Shown here: positions 1-7,503 of the stretch, one piece after another
Numbering within the stretch: position 1 is the stretch's first letter
How the letters are laid out: the number at the start of each line of letters is the position of its first letter
Assembly (NCBI RefSeq): GCF_000744655.1
Contig: NZ_JQMJ01000001.1
Location: forward strand, 1 to 64,000
Source of the DNA: Streptacidiphilus rugosus AM-16
GTDB lineage: Bacteria; Actinomycetota; Actinomycetes; Streptomycetales; Streptomycetaceae
Length of the DNA: 64,000 nt
Direction: 5' to 3'
Notes under the pieces: generated by a model
Seen by the model: only the letters and a program-made list of their open reading frames with translations
Database searches by the model: none
Told to the model about the DNA's origin: nothing
Translations under genes and position numbers: made by a program

Positions 1-570
1 TGGCGAGGACAAGGGCTCGGGCGTGCAGTGATCGACACCGTGTCCGACGCGGCGGCCGCTGAGGAGTCCGTTGGGCTGCGGCTGGATGCGGACTGGCTGC
101 AACCGCAGGCGATCAGGTTCTACCTGCACCTGGGCTTCCAGGTGACGCACTGGAAACACGCCATCCACATGCTCCGCCGACCCGGAGCACCACGGCTGCG
201 GTACCAAACGGACGAAACCCGCGTGCGACGGCTTCTGATCGGTGACGGGGACGCGGAGCGGCTGCTGTGGACCGCCACCCGCGACGGCGACTGGCTGCGC
301 CTTGCCCTCCAGCCGGGCGAGCCGCCCCTTGGCCGTCTGGCGGAACGCGACGCGCTGGCAACCTTGGCGGTCCATCTGGCGCTGGAGGGGTTCCCGCTCA
401 TCCGCGACGCCGAGCGCTGGAAGGAGGCGTACCACTGGAGCGAAGGCGGCGAGCCAGAAGGGCTCGCACGCCGGATCTGGTTCTTCGAGCAGTACGCCCA
501 CCGGTGCGGTCACCGCGTGGACGCACCCCCGCAGGTACTGCCCGCCGGCCTGTGCTGGCCGACCTGGTAG
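1..570 (+). CDS. GNAT-family N-acetyltransferase, C-terminal part (runs off left edge)
   Basis: The frame is open to the first base, so the gene begins outside the window. The first readable residues, RGQGLGRAVID, form the R/QxxGxG/A acetyl-CoA pyrophosphate-binding loop (motif A of GNAT enzymes). About 25 residues later AIRFYLHLGFQ matches motif B. A GTG at 28 could start a shorter ORF but would discard the CoA loop, so I treat the gene as partial. After the GNAT core there are about 130 further residues, rich in W, R and E, in which I recognise no domain. The family transfers an acetyl group from acetyl-CoA to an amine; the substrate cannot be read from this part. Confidence 0.75.
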   Translation, partial: WRGQGLGRAVIDTVSDAAAAEESVGLRLDADWLQPQAIRFYLHLGFQVTHWKHAIHMLRRPGAPRLRYQTDETRVRRLLIGDGDAERLLWTATRDGDWLRLALQPGEPPLGRLAERDALATLAVHLALEGFPLIRDAERWKEAYHWSEGGEPEGLARRIWFFEQYAHRCGHRVDAPPQVLPAGLCWPTW

Positions 571-1302
571 GGAACAGCGTCCGCCCGGCCATGCCGGGCC
601 AAGCCCCGAGACCGACGCGGACGACGCAGGCGCGGGTGCCCCCATCGCAGTCCAGCTCGGCGATCAAGTCGCCCAGACGTCCGAAGTCTTCCAGGACACC
701 GAGCCCGCCGACGGCCAGGACGTCGACGGCAGCGTCCCAGACGGAGCGGACCGGCAGCCTGCACACCGCAGGCTGCCGCGGCAGGCGTGGCCGGATTCGG
801 TGCGCTGCGTGCTGCCATGACGACAGTCGGCCGAGGTCAAGCGCGGTGATACCGCGGCCCGCAGAGCTCGAGTGCGGTGGCAAATGACGACGGAATCGGC
901 ATGATCCAGGCCGGTGGGCCCGGATGACCGGACCACACGGACAACGTGCCCGGCTTCCCAGGGAAGGCCTCACTCGGTCCGTTGCTCAATGCGGAGGAAC
1001 GCGGGGAAAACCACGGCGCGAATCCGACGCCGAAGCGAGGGCCCAACTCTTCCACGACGCCAACCTGCCCCCCACGCCCGACATCCCGGCGATGACGGTT
1101 GCCTGGCTCAACGCCCAGGCATCCCCGTCCCCGAGCACACCAGCCGCACCCGCACCCCACGACCACCCAGGGTCCACCCCGGACTAACCACCTGATTCCA
1201 GCGGTGCAGGTCGCACGATCCGCGCCACTGCCATATGCGCGCCTCCGCCACCTCCTGCCGCGGCTCGCACCCGAAGGAACGGTCTGGACCCGCGCCCATT
1301 TC
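571..1302. other. Gene-poor stretch, possible decayed coding remnant
   Basis: No convincing gene lies in these 730 bases. An open frame on the plus strand at 924-1187 has a stretch (ESDAEARAQLFHDANLPP and following) with protein-like composition, but it has no clear ribosome site and no family I recognise. It may be the tail of an older gene. The other open frames are GC-driven. Confidence 0.4.
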
Positions 1303-1324
1303 ATTGTATTATCGATACTGCAAT
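1303..1324. promoter_or_regulatory. 22-bp imperfect palindrome in AT-rich promoter island
   Basis: An AT-rich island in very GC-rich DNA, 13 bases before the start at 1337. Arms ATTG...CAAT surround the perfect core TATCGATA, and 18 of 22 positions are self-complementary. TATTAT inside it could be a -10 element. The 9-mer TATTATCGA recurs at 14976-14984 upstream of the repeat-HTH gene. A regulator operator overlapping the promoter is the simplest reading (inference). Confidence 0.5.
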
Positions 1325-1336
1325 AGAGGAGCTGAG

Positions 1337-2287
1337 ATGCCACCGACCGCCACCGATGAGGTCCCCGCACCCGTCCGCCTGAAGCCGCTGCTCGTCATCC
1401 ATGCCCGCGTCACTGACCGCCGCGCCATCACCGCCGACCTGGCCGTCGCACTGCCCGACGCCGCGGGCGATGGAGCAGTCCCGGTGCTCGCGGTCCTCGC
1501 CCTGCACCTGGTCGAGCTGCGCCGCACCGGGGCCGATCCCGACCCGGCGGCCCTGCGTGCCGCACTGGCCCGCGCCTTCCCCGGGTTGCGCGGCTACCCG
1601 TACATGCCGGTCCACGACCCGCGTGTGGGCATCTGCGTCGACATCGCGCTGCACCCCGCCGGCGACGGCGGCTGGGTCGGCGTCCAACTGGCCGTCACCG
1701 AGCAGAGCACCGACGAGGGTCAGCACCCGTGGAGCCGGATCACCCGCCGCCACGGCATCCGTGCCGTCCTGCGCCACACCGAAGCCGAACTCGACGCCGC
1801 CGAACAGCACCAGCGCACCCTCGCCCGCACCGACCGATCCGCCGGTCCGCGGGCCGACCGCATCGCACAGCTGCGCGCGGCAATCGCGGCCGCGCTGCTG
1901 CAGGCCGAACACGACGTTCCTCCCGGCAGCCCACCGCCGCCCGCACTCGGCACCGGCGCCAGCCTCTCGACACGGGTGGAGACCGAGCCGCAGGTGCTGA
2001 CCGGCGCAGTCATCCAGCCGATCGCACTGCGCGAAGGCCAGGACGGTCCCGTCGCACGGCTGCATCTGGCCCCGGACACCCCGCCCGTCATCGGCGAGGT
2101 CACCGCGACCGTGCTGGTGTGCACCCTACGCGGCGACGCCGCCCACCAGGCCGCCGCCTCCCTCACTCCCGGCTCCCACGTCCTGGTCGTCGGCACCGTC
2201 ACCCACCGCCCCTACACCGGCGACGACCGCATCCCCCGTGTCGCCGTCACCCTCGACATCCAGCACATCGGCCAAGCCCTCGCCTGA
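1337..2287 (+). CDS. Hypothetical protein with C-terminal SSB-like OB-fold
   Basis: The ATG at 1337 follows AGAGGAG at 1325-1331, which decides the start. The 316-residue product has no signal peptide or membrane segment. The N-terminal half (about residues 15-140) and the Arg/Ala-rich helix (about 150-195) are not recognised. The last 70 residues read TATVLVCTLRGDAAHQAAAS..LTPGSHVLVVGTVTHRPY..RVAVTLDIQHIGQAL. This follows the strand order of single-stranded DNA-binding proteins (variable 'A..L.KG..V.V.G....R.Y', then an 'IG.SL'-type end). I infer a DNA-binding accessory protein of the plasmid or island. The next gene follows 90 bp downstream on the same strand. Confidence 0.6.
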   Translation: MPPTATDEVPAPVRLKPLLVIHARVTDRRAITADLAVALPDAAGDGAVPVLAVLALHLVELRRTGADPDPAALRAALARAFPGLRGYPYMPVHDPRVGICVDIALHPAGDGGWVGVQLAVTEQSTDEGQHPWSRITRRHGIRAVLRHTEAELDAAEQHQRTLARTDRSAGPRADRIAQLRAAIAAALLQAEHDVPPGSPPPPALGTGASLSTRVETEPQVLTGAVIQPIALREGQDGPVARLHLAPDTPPVIGEVTATVLVCTLRGDAAHQAAASLTPGSHVLVVGTVTHRPYTGDDRIPRVAVTLDIQHIGQALA

Positions 2288-2379
2288 CACCCGCCACACC
2301 GTCCCCAGCCCCGGAATCCCGGGGCCGGCCAACGAAAAACCGCACCCGGCGCCGGCCGGGATCAAGGAGGATTCACCCC

Positions 2380-2721
2380 ATGTCCGCCGACACCGCCACC
2401 GCCCTGCTCGACCTGGCCGCCCGCGCCGAGCAACTGACCGACCCAACCGGGCTACGCGCCCTGCTCGCCCAGGGACACCCCCTGTACTGCCAGGTCCAGG
2501 AAGACGTCCGCACCCACACCCGCGCCCAGGCCGCCGGCTGGAGCGACCAGCAGCTCGCCGAGCACGCCGCCGCGGAAGGCATCGCAGCCGCCCCGGGAAC
2601 GAGCCGAGAAGACCTCCTCGCCGACCTAGTCTTCGCGCGTTTCGACGCGACTCCTGCGGCGATCGCCTACCAGGCGCTGGCCGAACGCGCCCACGCACAC
2701 CACACCGACCTCATCGACTGA
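2380..2721 (+). CDS. Small hypothetical protein
   Basis: The ATG at 2380 is preceded by a strong AAGGAGG at 2364-2370. The 113-residue product is acidic, Ala/Leu-rich and predicted to be mostly helical, with no signal peptide, cysteines or membrane segment. It includes LTDPTGLRALLAQGHPLY near the N-terminus and GTSREDLLADLVFARFD near the middle. It probably shares a transcript with the OB-fold gene upstream (93-bp gap). I do not recognise the family. Confidence 0.6.
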   Translation: MSADTATALLDLAARAEQLTDPTGLRALLAQGHPLYCQVQEDVRTHTRAQAAGWSDQQLAEHAAAEGIAAAPGTSREDLLADLVFARFDATPAAIAYQALAERAHAHHTDLID

Positions 2722-2735
2722 CGCCACGATGGGCT

Positions 2736-2855
2736 GGTTACCACCCCCTGTCAGGTAACCAGTGCAGGTCAGTGACCTGGGCCACCAAGGTAACCAGCGC
2801 CGCACCGACCGAACCGTGACCGCGGGAGTCTGTACGGGTTACCCCAGTGGTGACC
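2736..2855. repeat. GGTNACC repeat cluster A
   Basis: Seven-base palindrome-like units occur at 2736 (GGTTACC), 2754 (GGTAACC), 2789 (GGTAACC), 2837 (GGTTACC) and 2849 (GGTGACC). A related GGTCAGTGACC lies at 2767. The last pair has the 12-base spacing also found at 20685, 23615, 23755 and 25516. The cluster lies downstream of a small gene and before a weak ORF, so its target promoter is unclear. It may be an operator or an iteron/partition site. Confidence 0.6.
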
Positions 2856-3277
2856 TCGCCGCGCTCCGATGTTCCTGTCCCAGAGGGCACCACGAGCCAG
2901 GGAAGAGAAGCGGCGAAGCCCGCGACGTCGAGCTCCTCGACGACGGCGGACACCACGCCGAGATCCACCGCATCCTCGGCAGCTCCGCCGACAGGGCGAT
3001 CTACAACCGCGAAGCGCTGCTCTGGATCCACAGGAACGTCGCCGGCGAAGGCCTGCGCTCGAACCTGCCCGCCTGGACCCTGGCCCGCGCCTGGCACGGG
3101 CGTTCCCTTCCGTACGAGCTGTTCGGCGACGTCGTCGTCACCGGCCGCACCGTCGACGGCAGCGCGGAGGCGATCTCCGCACGCCTGGCCGATCAGGCCC
3201 GCACTGTCACCGCCACCACCCGCGAGACGCTCCGGCGCTCACAGCGGCAGCACCCTCGGGCGTCCAACGAAGCCTGA
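2762..3277 (+). CDS. Hypothetical ORF, possibly a remnant
   Basis: The frame is open for 171 codons, but the first 50 residues run through the GGTNACC repeats and look non-coding. From about 2921 the translation is protein-like (VELLDDGGHHAEIHRILGSS, NREALLWIHRNVAGEGLR, SLPYELFGDVVVTG). I see no ribosome site for an internal start and no family. It may be the 3' part of a decayed gene. Confidence 0.35.
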   Translation: MQVSDLGHQGNQRRTDRTVTAGVCTGYPSGDLAALRCSCPRGHHEPGKRSGEARDVELLDDGGHHAEIHRILGSSADRAIYNREALLWIHRNVAGEGLRSNLPAWTLARAWHGRSLPYELFGDVVVTGRTVDGSAEAISARLADQARTVTATTRETLRRSQRQHPRASNEA

Positions 3278-3408
3278 CTGAACGAGCTGCTCGCCTACGC
3301 TGCACGCGACGTCCCGCCATGAAGCGCGGCCGACGGCAGATCGCCCTGGCGCCCGGCTGCGGTTCCCCGCGGTCCTTAGGGTTCAGCCTGGCCCGGCCTG
3401 CTCCGGCT

Positions 3409-3436
3409 GGTGTGCCTCGGCGCGCCGAGGCACACC
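3409..3436. promoter_or_regulatory. 28-bp perfect palindrome upstream of the MurF-like gene
   Basis: Two 14-base arms starting GGTGTGCCTCGG are perfectly complementary with no spacer, ending 70 bases before the ATG at 3506. With no loop it is a poor transcription terminator and a good dimeric-repressor site. Either role would separate the biosynthetic locus from the sequence to its left. Confidence 0.5.
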
Positions 3437-3505
3437 ATCTGTTTGCGCGGTGCGCGGGCGGTAGGTTCGGTAGACCAGTCCGTACGGAGGGATGGAGTCG
3501 CGCAC

Positions 3506-4879
3506 ATGCAGGCGATGAGTTTGGGCGAGCTTGCCGAGGTAGTCGACGGTCGGCTCGACCATGTCCCGGACCCGGCTGTGGCCGTCACCGGCCCGCTGGT
3601 GGTCGACTCCCGTAAGGCCGCCCCCGGCGCCCTGTTCCTGGCCTTCGCTGGGGAACACGTGGACGGCCACGACTTCGCCGTCAGCGCCGTGGAGTCCGGC
3701 GCGGCCGGCGTGCTCGCCTCGCGCCCGTGCGGAGCTCCGGCTGTGCTGGTGCCGGACGTCATGGCGGCACTGGCGAGGCTCACGCGGTGGCAGTCCGCGA
3801 GGATGCCGGACGTGACCCGGATCGGGATCACCGGCTCGTCCGGGAAGACCTCTACGAAGGATCTGCTGGCGCAGACGCTGGCCCGGGCCGGGACGACCGG
3901 CGCGACGGTGGGCTCCCAGAACAACGAGATCGGCGTGCCGATGACGGTCGCCAACTGCCCGGCCGACGCCAGGTTCCTCGTTCTGGAGATGGGTGCGCGC
4001 GGCGGCGGCCATCTGACCTACCTGACCGACATGGTGCCGCTGCACATCGCCCTGGTCCTGAACGTCGGTGCCGCTCACGCGGGCGAATTCGGCAGCAAGG
4101 AGGACACCGCGAAGGCCAAGGGCGAGCTGGTCGCCTCCCTTGCGGCCGACGGGCTGGCTGTACTCAACCTCGACGACCCGCTGGTGGCCGGGATGGCCGA
4201 CCGCTCGGCGGCCCCAGTCCTTTTCTTCGGCCGCACGGAGCAAGCCCAGGTCCGCGCCACGCAGGTCACGGTCGACGCTGAGGGCCGAGCACGCTTCTTG
4301 TTGACCACGCCCGCCGGCCAAGCCCCCGTGGCGCTGCAGTTGCTCGGTGAGCACCACGTCTCGAACGCACTGGCGGTGGCGGCCGTCGCCCACCACGTCG
4401 GCATGGCACCCGGCAAGATCGCGGCCGCCCTCAGTGGGGCAGTCGCGGCGACCGGTTCCCGAATGCAGCGGTACGACCGGCCGGACGGCGTGACGGTTAT
4501 CGACGACGCCTACAACGCCAACCCGGACTCGATGGCGGCGGCGCTGCGCGCGCTCGCGGCGATGCACGGCGAGCGCCGGACGGTCGCGGTACTCGGGGAG
4601 ATGCGGGAGCTGGGCGCCGCGTCCGCAGAGGAGCACCGTGCGATCGGTGAGCTGGCCGCGGCGCTCGGCACGGACGTGGTGGTCGGCGTCGGCAGCGATG
4701 ACGCGGCCGCCATGGTCGACGGCGCGGACAGCGGTGGGCGCGAGACGCATCTGGTCGCGGATCGGACGGCGGCGGCCGTGTTGCTGGGGGCGTTGCTGCG
4801 GCCAGGGGACCTGGTGATCGTGAAGGCGTCGTTGTCGGTCGGCCTGCAGCAGCTCGTCCAGGACCTCGTCGCGGTCTGA
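3506..4879 (+). CDS. murF-like: MurF-like UDP-MurNAc-tripeptide:D-Ala-D-Ala ligase
   Basis: The 457-residue product is full length for MurF. It has an N-terminal UDP-binding part (VVDSRKAAPGALFLAFAGE), the ATP-binding loop GITGSSGKTSTKD near residue 107, the central NNEIGVP and EMGARGGGHL segments, and the C-terminal domain with IDDAYNANPDSM and VLGEMRELG. Housekeeping MurF adds D-Ala-D-Ala to the muramyl tripeptide and normally sits in the mra/dcw cluster. Here it stands alone, convergent with a phosphonate-type operon. I infer either a resistant second copy that protects the producer or a ligase recruited to make a peptide-like product. ACGGAGG at 3484-3490 is 15 bases from ATG 3506; ATG 3515 is a possible alternative start. 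Confidence 0.85.
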   Translation: MQAMSLGELAEVVDGRLDHVPDPAVAVTGPLVVDSRKAAPGALFLAFAGEHVDGHDFAVSAVESGAAGVLASRPCGAPAVLVPDVMAALARLTRWQSARMPDVTRIGITGSSGKTSTKDLLAQTLARAGTTGATVGSQNNEIGVPMTVANCPADARFLVLEMGARGGGHLTYLTDMVPLHIALVLNVGAAHAGEFGSKEDTAKAKGELVASLAADGLAVLNLDDPLVAGMADRSAAPVLFFGRTEQAQVRATQVTVDAEGRARFLLTTPAGQAPVALQLLGEHHVSNALAVAAVAHHVGMAPGKIAAALSGAVAATGSRMQRYDRPDGVTVIDDAYNANPDSMAAALRALAAMHGERRTVAVLGEMRELGAASAEEHRAIGELAAALGTDVVVGVGSDDAAAMVDGADSGGRETHLVADRTAAAVLLGALLRPGDLVIVKASLSVGLQQLVQDLVAV

Positions 4880-4954
4880 GCGTTCGAGGGCGGACGCGGC
4901 GCTGCGCCGTGGCGGGAGGTAGCCACGACGCACCGCCCTATCTGTTGATGTTGG

Positions 4955-5833
4955 TCACTCAATGACGGCCGACCAAAGCTCCCGAGGGTTGGTCACCTCT
5001 CCCTCGGGGCCGGTGGTCGGCATCGTCAGGCGGCCGTGGCCGAACCGGTTGTTGTCCACGATGAGCATCTGCCCCACCTGGAGCTGGTGGACGTAGCGGG
5101 TGGCGGGGTCGTTGGCGGCCTGGGCGAAGCGCTCCAGCGCGGCGAGGTAGCCCTTGGTGAGCTCCTCGCCCAGGCCCATACCGGGGAGTTGATCACGGAT
5201 CACGAGGGAGAACCGCGCGCCGAGGTCGTCGTCGCCGGTGGCGTCCGGCAGCGGGTACAGCAGGGGCAGGGTCGACAGCTCGCTGTCGACGTGCTGGGCA
5301 GTGATGGTGATCGGCGTGCCGGTGAGCAGCTCCAGGTCGTCGGAGGCGGTGTCGGGGAACAGCTGACGGTGACGGGCGACCGCGTCGGACCAGCGCACGG
5401 CGATCGACTCGCCGGCCTGGCCGGGGGCGCCGGGCCAACCGTCCTTGGTCATCAGCATGGCGGTGTAGGCGGGGCGGTGCTTGGCGAACGCCCGGCCGGA
5501 ATGGGCGGTCAGAGGCCCGCCCTGCTCCTGGACACGGGAGCCGCCGGGCTGGCAGCGCACCACGTTGATCTGCGGGTGCAGCGCGTAGGCGGGCGAGTCG
5601 GAGCGCGCGCCGTAGTTGTCGAGCGGGGTACCGAGGTGGGCGAGGAAGTCGACGTAGAGATGCGGGTCGTCCACAGGGAAGTGCTTGACGAGCGCGGCGT
5701 GGCGCAGGGCGAGGCGGTCGGTGACCTGGTCGAGGACGTCGGTCGGGTTGGCGCGGACCTCGCGGGCGCAGATCGGGTCGCCGAACAGGTCGGTCCCGGG
5801 CTTGCCGTGGGTGCGGTCGCTGGTGTCGAGCAT
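4955..5833 (-). CDS. TauD/clavaminate-synthase-like Fe(II)/2OG enzyme with HxG motif (halogenase-like)
   Basis: The 292-residue product has the fold markers of clavaminate-synthase-like enzymes. The segment LTAHSGRAFAKHRPAYTAML (residues 109-128) corresponds without gaps to the family's 'L.LHTE.AF..HRPDY' block. GQMLIVDNNRFGHGR (254-268) carries the distal iron ligand His266, and Arg284 is a candidate 2OG-binding Arg. The usual acidic iron ligand is replaced by glycine (His111-Ser-Gly113). In Fe/2OG enzymes HxG or HxA leaves a coordination site for chloride and is the hallmark of radical halogenases such as SyrB2, WelO5 and BesD. This gene is the last of the operon, 3 bp after its upstream neighbour. 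It could instead be a catalytically altered hydroxylase. Confidence 0.75.
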   Translation of the reverse strand: MLDTSDRTHGKPGTDLFGDPICAREVRANPTDVLDQVTDRLALRHAALVKHFPVDDPHLYVDFLAHLGTPLDNYGARSDSPAYALHPQINVVRCQPGGSRVQEQGGPLTAHSGRAFAKHRPAYTAMLMTKDGWPGAPGQAGESIAVRWSDAVARHRQLFPDTASDDLELLTGTPITITAQHVDSELSTLPLLYPLPDATGDDDLGARFSLVIRDQLPGMGLGEELTKGYLAALERFAQAANDPATRYVHQLQVGQMLIVDNNRFGHGRLTMPTTGPEGEVTNPRELWSAVIE

Positions 5834-5836
5834 GGG

Positions 5837-6919
5837 TCAGTTCCCCTCGCAGGCGGCGGTGTTCCGGACGGTGAGGGCGTCCAGGTAGTGGGCGAGGCTG
5901 GCGTCGGTCGTGTCGCCGAGGACGGGGGTGTGGGGGCCGAGCAGGCTCTGGACGCGGGTGGTGAAGGTGGCGGGGTTGCGGGTGTAGGAGGGGGCGTAGG
6001 TGACGGGCAGGTCCTCGAGGCCGGCCTGGTGCATGAAGGTGTGAGTGCCGAGGGCTCCGGTGGCGTCTCCGCAGACGCAGAGCACGTCGGCGATCCGCTC
6101 GCGGATGCCGGGTTGGCGCAGGAAGGTGTCGTTGTTGCCCCACACCAGGTCGCCGCCGAGTTCGACGAGGACCAGGTCCGGGCGGTGTTCCACGGCGTAG
6201 GCGAGGCAGCGCTGGATGTGGATCTCGTAGCGGGTGGCGTCGGTGTAGGAGGAGGGTAGGCCGCAGTCGACCAGGTCGTAGCTGGCCAGTGCTCCGGCGC
6301 GCCGGTGGGCGAGGGAGTCGGTGATGCCGCCGGATCCGGTCGGCTTGACGGCCACCACGCGGAGCCCGGTCTGGGTGAGGTGGCTGATGAGGCGGCCCGC
6401 GAGGGTGGTCTTGCCGACCTCGGCCGCGGTGCCTGCGACCACGAGCAGCCTGGTCCCGGCGCCGGTCTGGGCGCCGGGTGTGCGCGCGAGGTGCGCGATG
6501 TTGAGGGTGCCGATCTGGGTGTGGACGAGGCCGATCGCCTCGACCGTCCCGGCGGCTTGCTGGCCGAGCGTGTTCCGGGGTGCCGGCGACCAGTCGAGCG
6601 TGCCGATGAGGCCGGACTGGCCGCCGAGCCAGGCCAGCTGCGTGCCGGCGACGATCGCCAGCCCTTCCCGGGGAATGCCGCCGGAGGCGTGGGTGGTGGA
6701 GTCGCGGTTCGCGAGGACGCCGAGCAGGACGGTGCCGGCGGTGACCGGGTGCTGGTTCTCGCGGTAGTCGACCAGCGCGGTGATGCCGCCCGGGTCGGTG
6801 ACGCGCACCGCGATGACGTCTCCCTCGGCTCCGGTGCCGTCCGCGATCTGGCACTGGTACGGGGACAGGTCCGCTCGGATCGTGGTCGCCTGCAGGGCGT
6901 TGAGGTCTTCGAGTCTCAC
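5837..6919 (-). CDS. P-loop NTPase, dethiobiotin-synthetase/DUF1611-like
   Basis: The GTG at 6919 overlaps the upstream stop (GTGA) and is preferred over longer upstream frames. The 360-residue product has an N-terminal domain of about 150 residues that I do not recognise. A BioD-like ATPase domain follows: VVAGTAAEVGKTTLAG (Walker A, about residue 160), VVAVKPTGSGGITD (the lysine-bearing switch region of BioD-type enzymes) and DLVLVELGGDLVWGNND (Walker B-like). BioD itself carboxylates diaminopelargonate, whereas DUF1611 relatives have other or unknown substrates. Translational coupling to the decarboxylase genes argues for a step on the same pathway, perhaps ATP activation of a carboxylate or amine (inference). 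Confidence 0.65.
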   Translation of the reverse strand: MRLEDLNALQATTIRADLSPYQCQIADGTGAEGDVIAVRVTDPGGITALVDYRENQHPVTAGTVLLGVLANRDSTTHASGGIPREGLAIVAGTQLAWLGGQSGLIGTLDWSPAPRNTLGQQAAGTVEAIGLVHTQIGTLNIAHLARTPGAQTGAGTRLLVVAGTAAEVGKTTLAGRLISHLTQTGLRVVAVKPTGSGGITDSLAHRRAGALASYDLVDCGLPSSYTDATRYEIHIQRCLAYAVEHRPDLVLVELGGDLVWGNNDTFLRQPGIRERIADVLCVCGDATGALGTHTFMHQAGLEDLPVTYAPSYTRNPATFTTRVQSLLGPHTPVLGDTTDASLAHYLDALTVRNTAACEGN

Positions 6920-7503
6920 CGCGGCTCCCCCTTCGTGTCGGCGGCCGCCTGGCGGGCCAGCGCGGTGGCGTAGTCGCGGGTGCGGAAGTCGGAGCGGTCC
7001 GGCGGCGCCCCTGTCTCGTCCTCGACGGCGTAGAGAAGGCTCGGGCCGGGCGCCAAGAGCGCCTGCTCCAGGCAGTGGCGCAGTTCGGGCTCGGTCGCTG
7101 CGGTGAAGGCCTGCGGGTAGAACAAGGTCGCGGCAGCGGACTGGACCGTGCTCGGTTGGCTGGGCAAGGGCTGGCCGCCGGTGGACCGGTAGACCCCGTT
7201 GCAGGACACGACGTGGACCAGGGGAAGGGCATGGGTACCGGTGAGCTGGGCGCTGCCCCAGCCCATGAGGTGGTTGCCGTCGCCTTCGAGCACGATGGCG
7301 GCGCGGCCAGTGGCCATGGCGTACCCGGCGGCGACGCCGGCGGCCAGGCCCATCCCGCCTTGCAGCGGCAGAACGCGGTCCTCGCCGGGAGCGGTGAGCG
7401 CCATGATCTCCCGGCACAGGAAGCCGTTGCTGACGAACAGCGGCAGCTGGTGGTCGCGGGCCGCCGCGAGGACGGCGGCGGCGATGGTGTGGCGCTGTGT
7501 CAT
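6916..7503 (-). CDS. Phosphonopyruvate (or sulfopyruvate) decarboxylase, beta subunit
   Basis: The 195-residue product is the TPP-pyrophosphate-binding half of a two-subunit decarboxylase. It has SNGFLCREIMAL near the start, LQGGMGLAAGVAAGYAMA, and EGDGNHLMGWGSAQL, the GDG part of the TPP/Mg motif, which is followed about 25 residues later by SCNGVYRSTGGQ. ComE and the C-terminal half of phosphonopyruvate decarboxylase are built this way. Its ATG overlaps the alpha-subunit stop by one base (TGATG), so the two are co-translated. The adjacent PEP-mutase homologue favours phosphonopyruvate, giving phosphonoacetaldehyde and CO2 and pulling the unfavourable mutase equilibrium forward. Confidence 0.8.
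   Translation of the reverse strand: MTQRHTIAAAVLAAARDHQLPLFVSNGFLCREIMALTAPGEDRVLPLQGGMGLAAGVAAGYAMATGRAAIVLEGDGNHLMGWGSAQLTGTHALPLVHVVSCNGVYRSTGGQPLPSQPSTVQSAAATLFYPQAFTAATEPELRHCLEQALLAPGPSLLYAVEDETGAPPDRSDFRTRDYATALARQAAADTKGEPR

Noticed and set aside
2736-2855. GGTNACC repeats as a CRISPR array
   Set aside because: Units are 7 bases with irregular spacing and no unique 30-base spacers, and no cas genes are present.
5193-7232. 679-codon minus-strand open frame across the 2OG and BioD-like genes
   Set aside because: It is out of frame with three genes that have recognisable motifs and coupled start-stop overlaps; its translation is Arg/Pro/His-rich shadow sequence.
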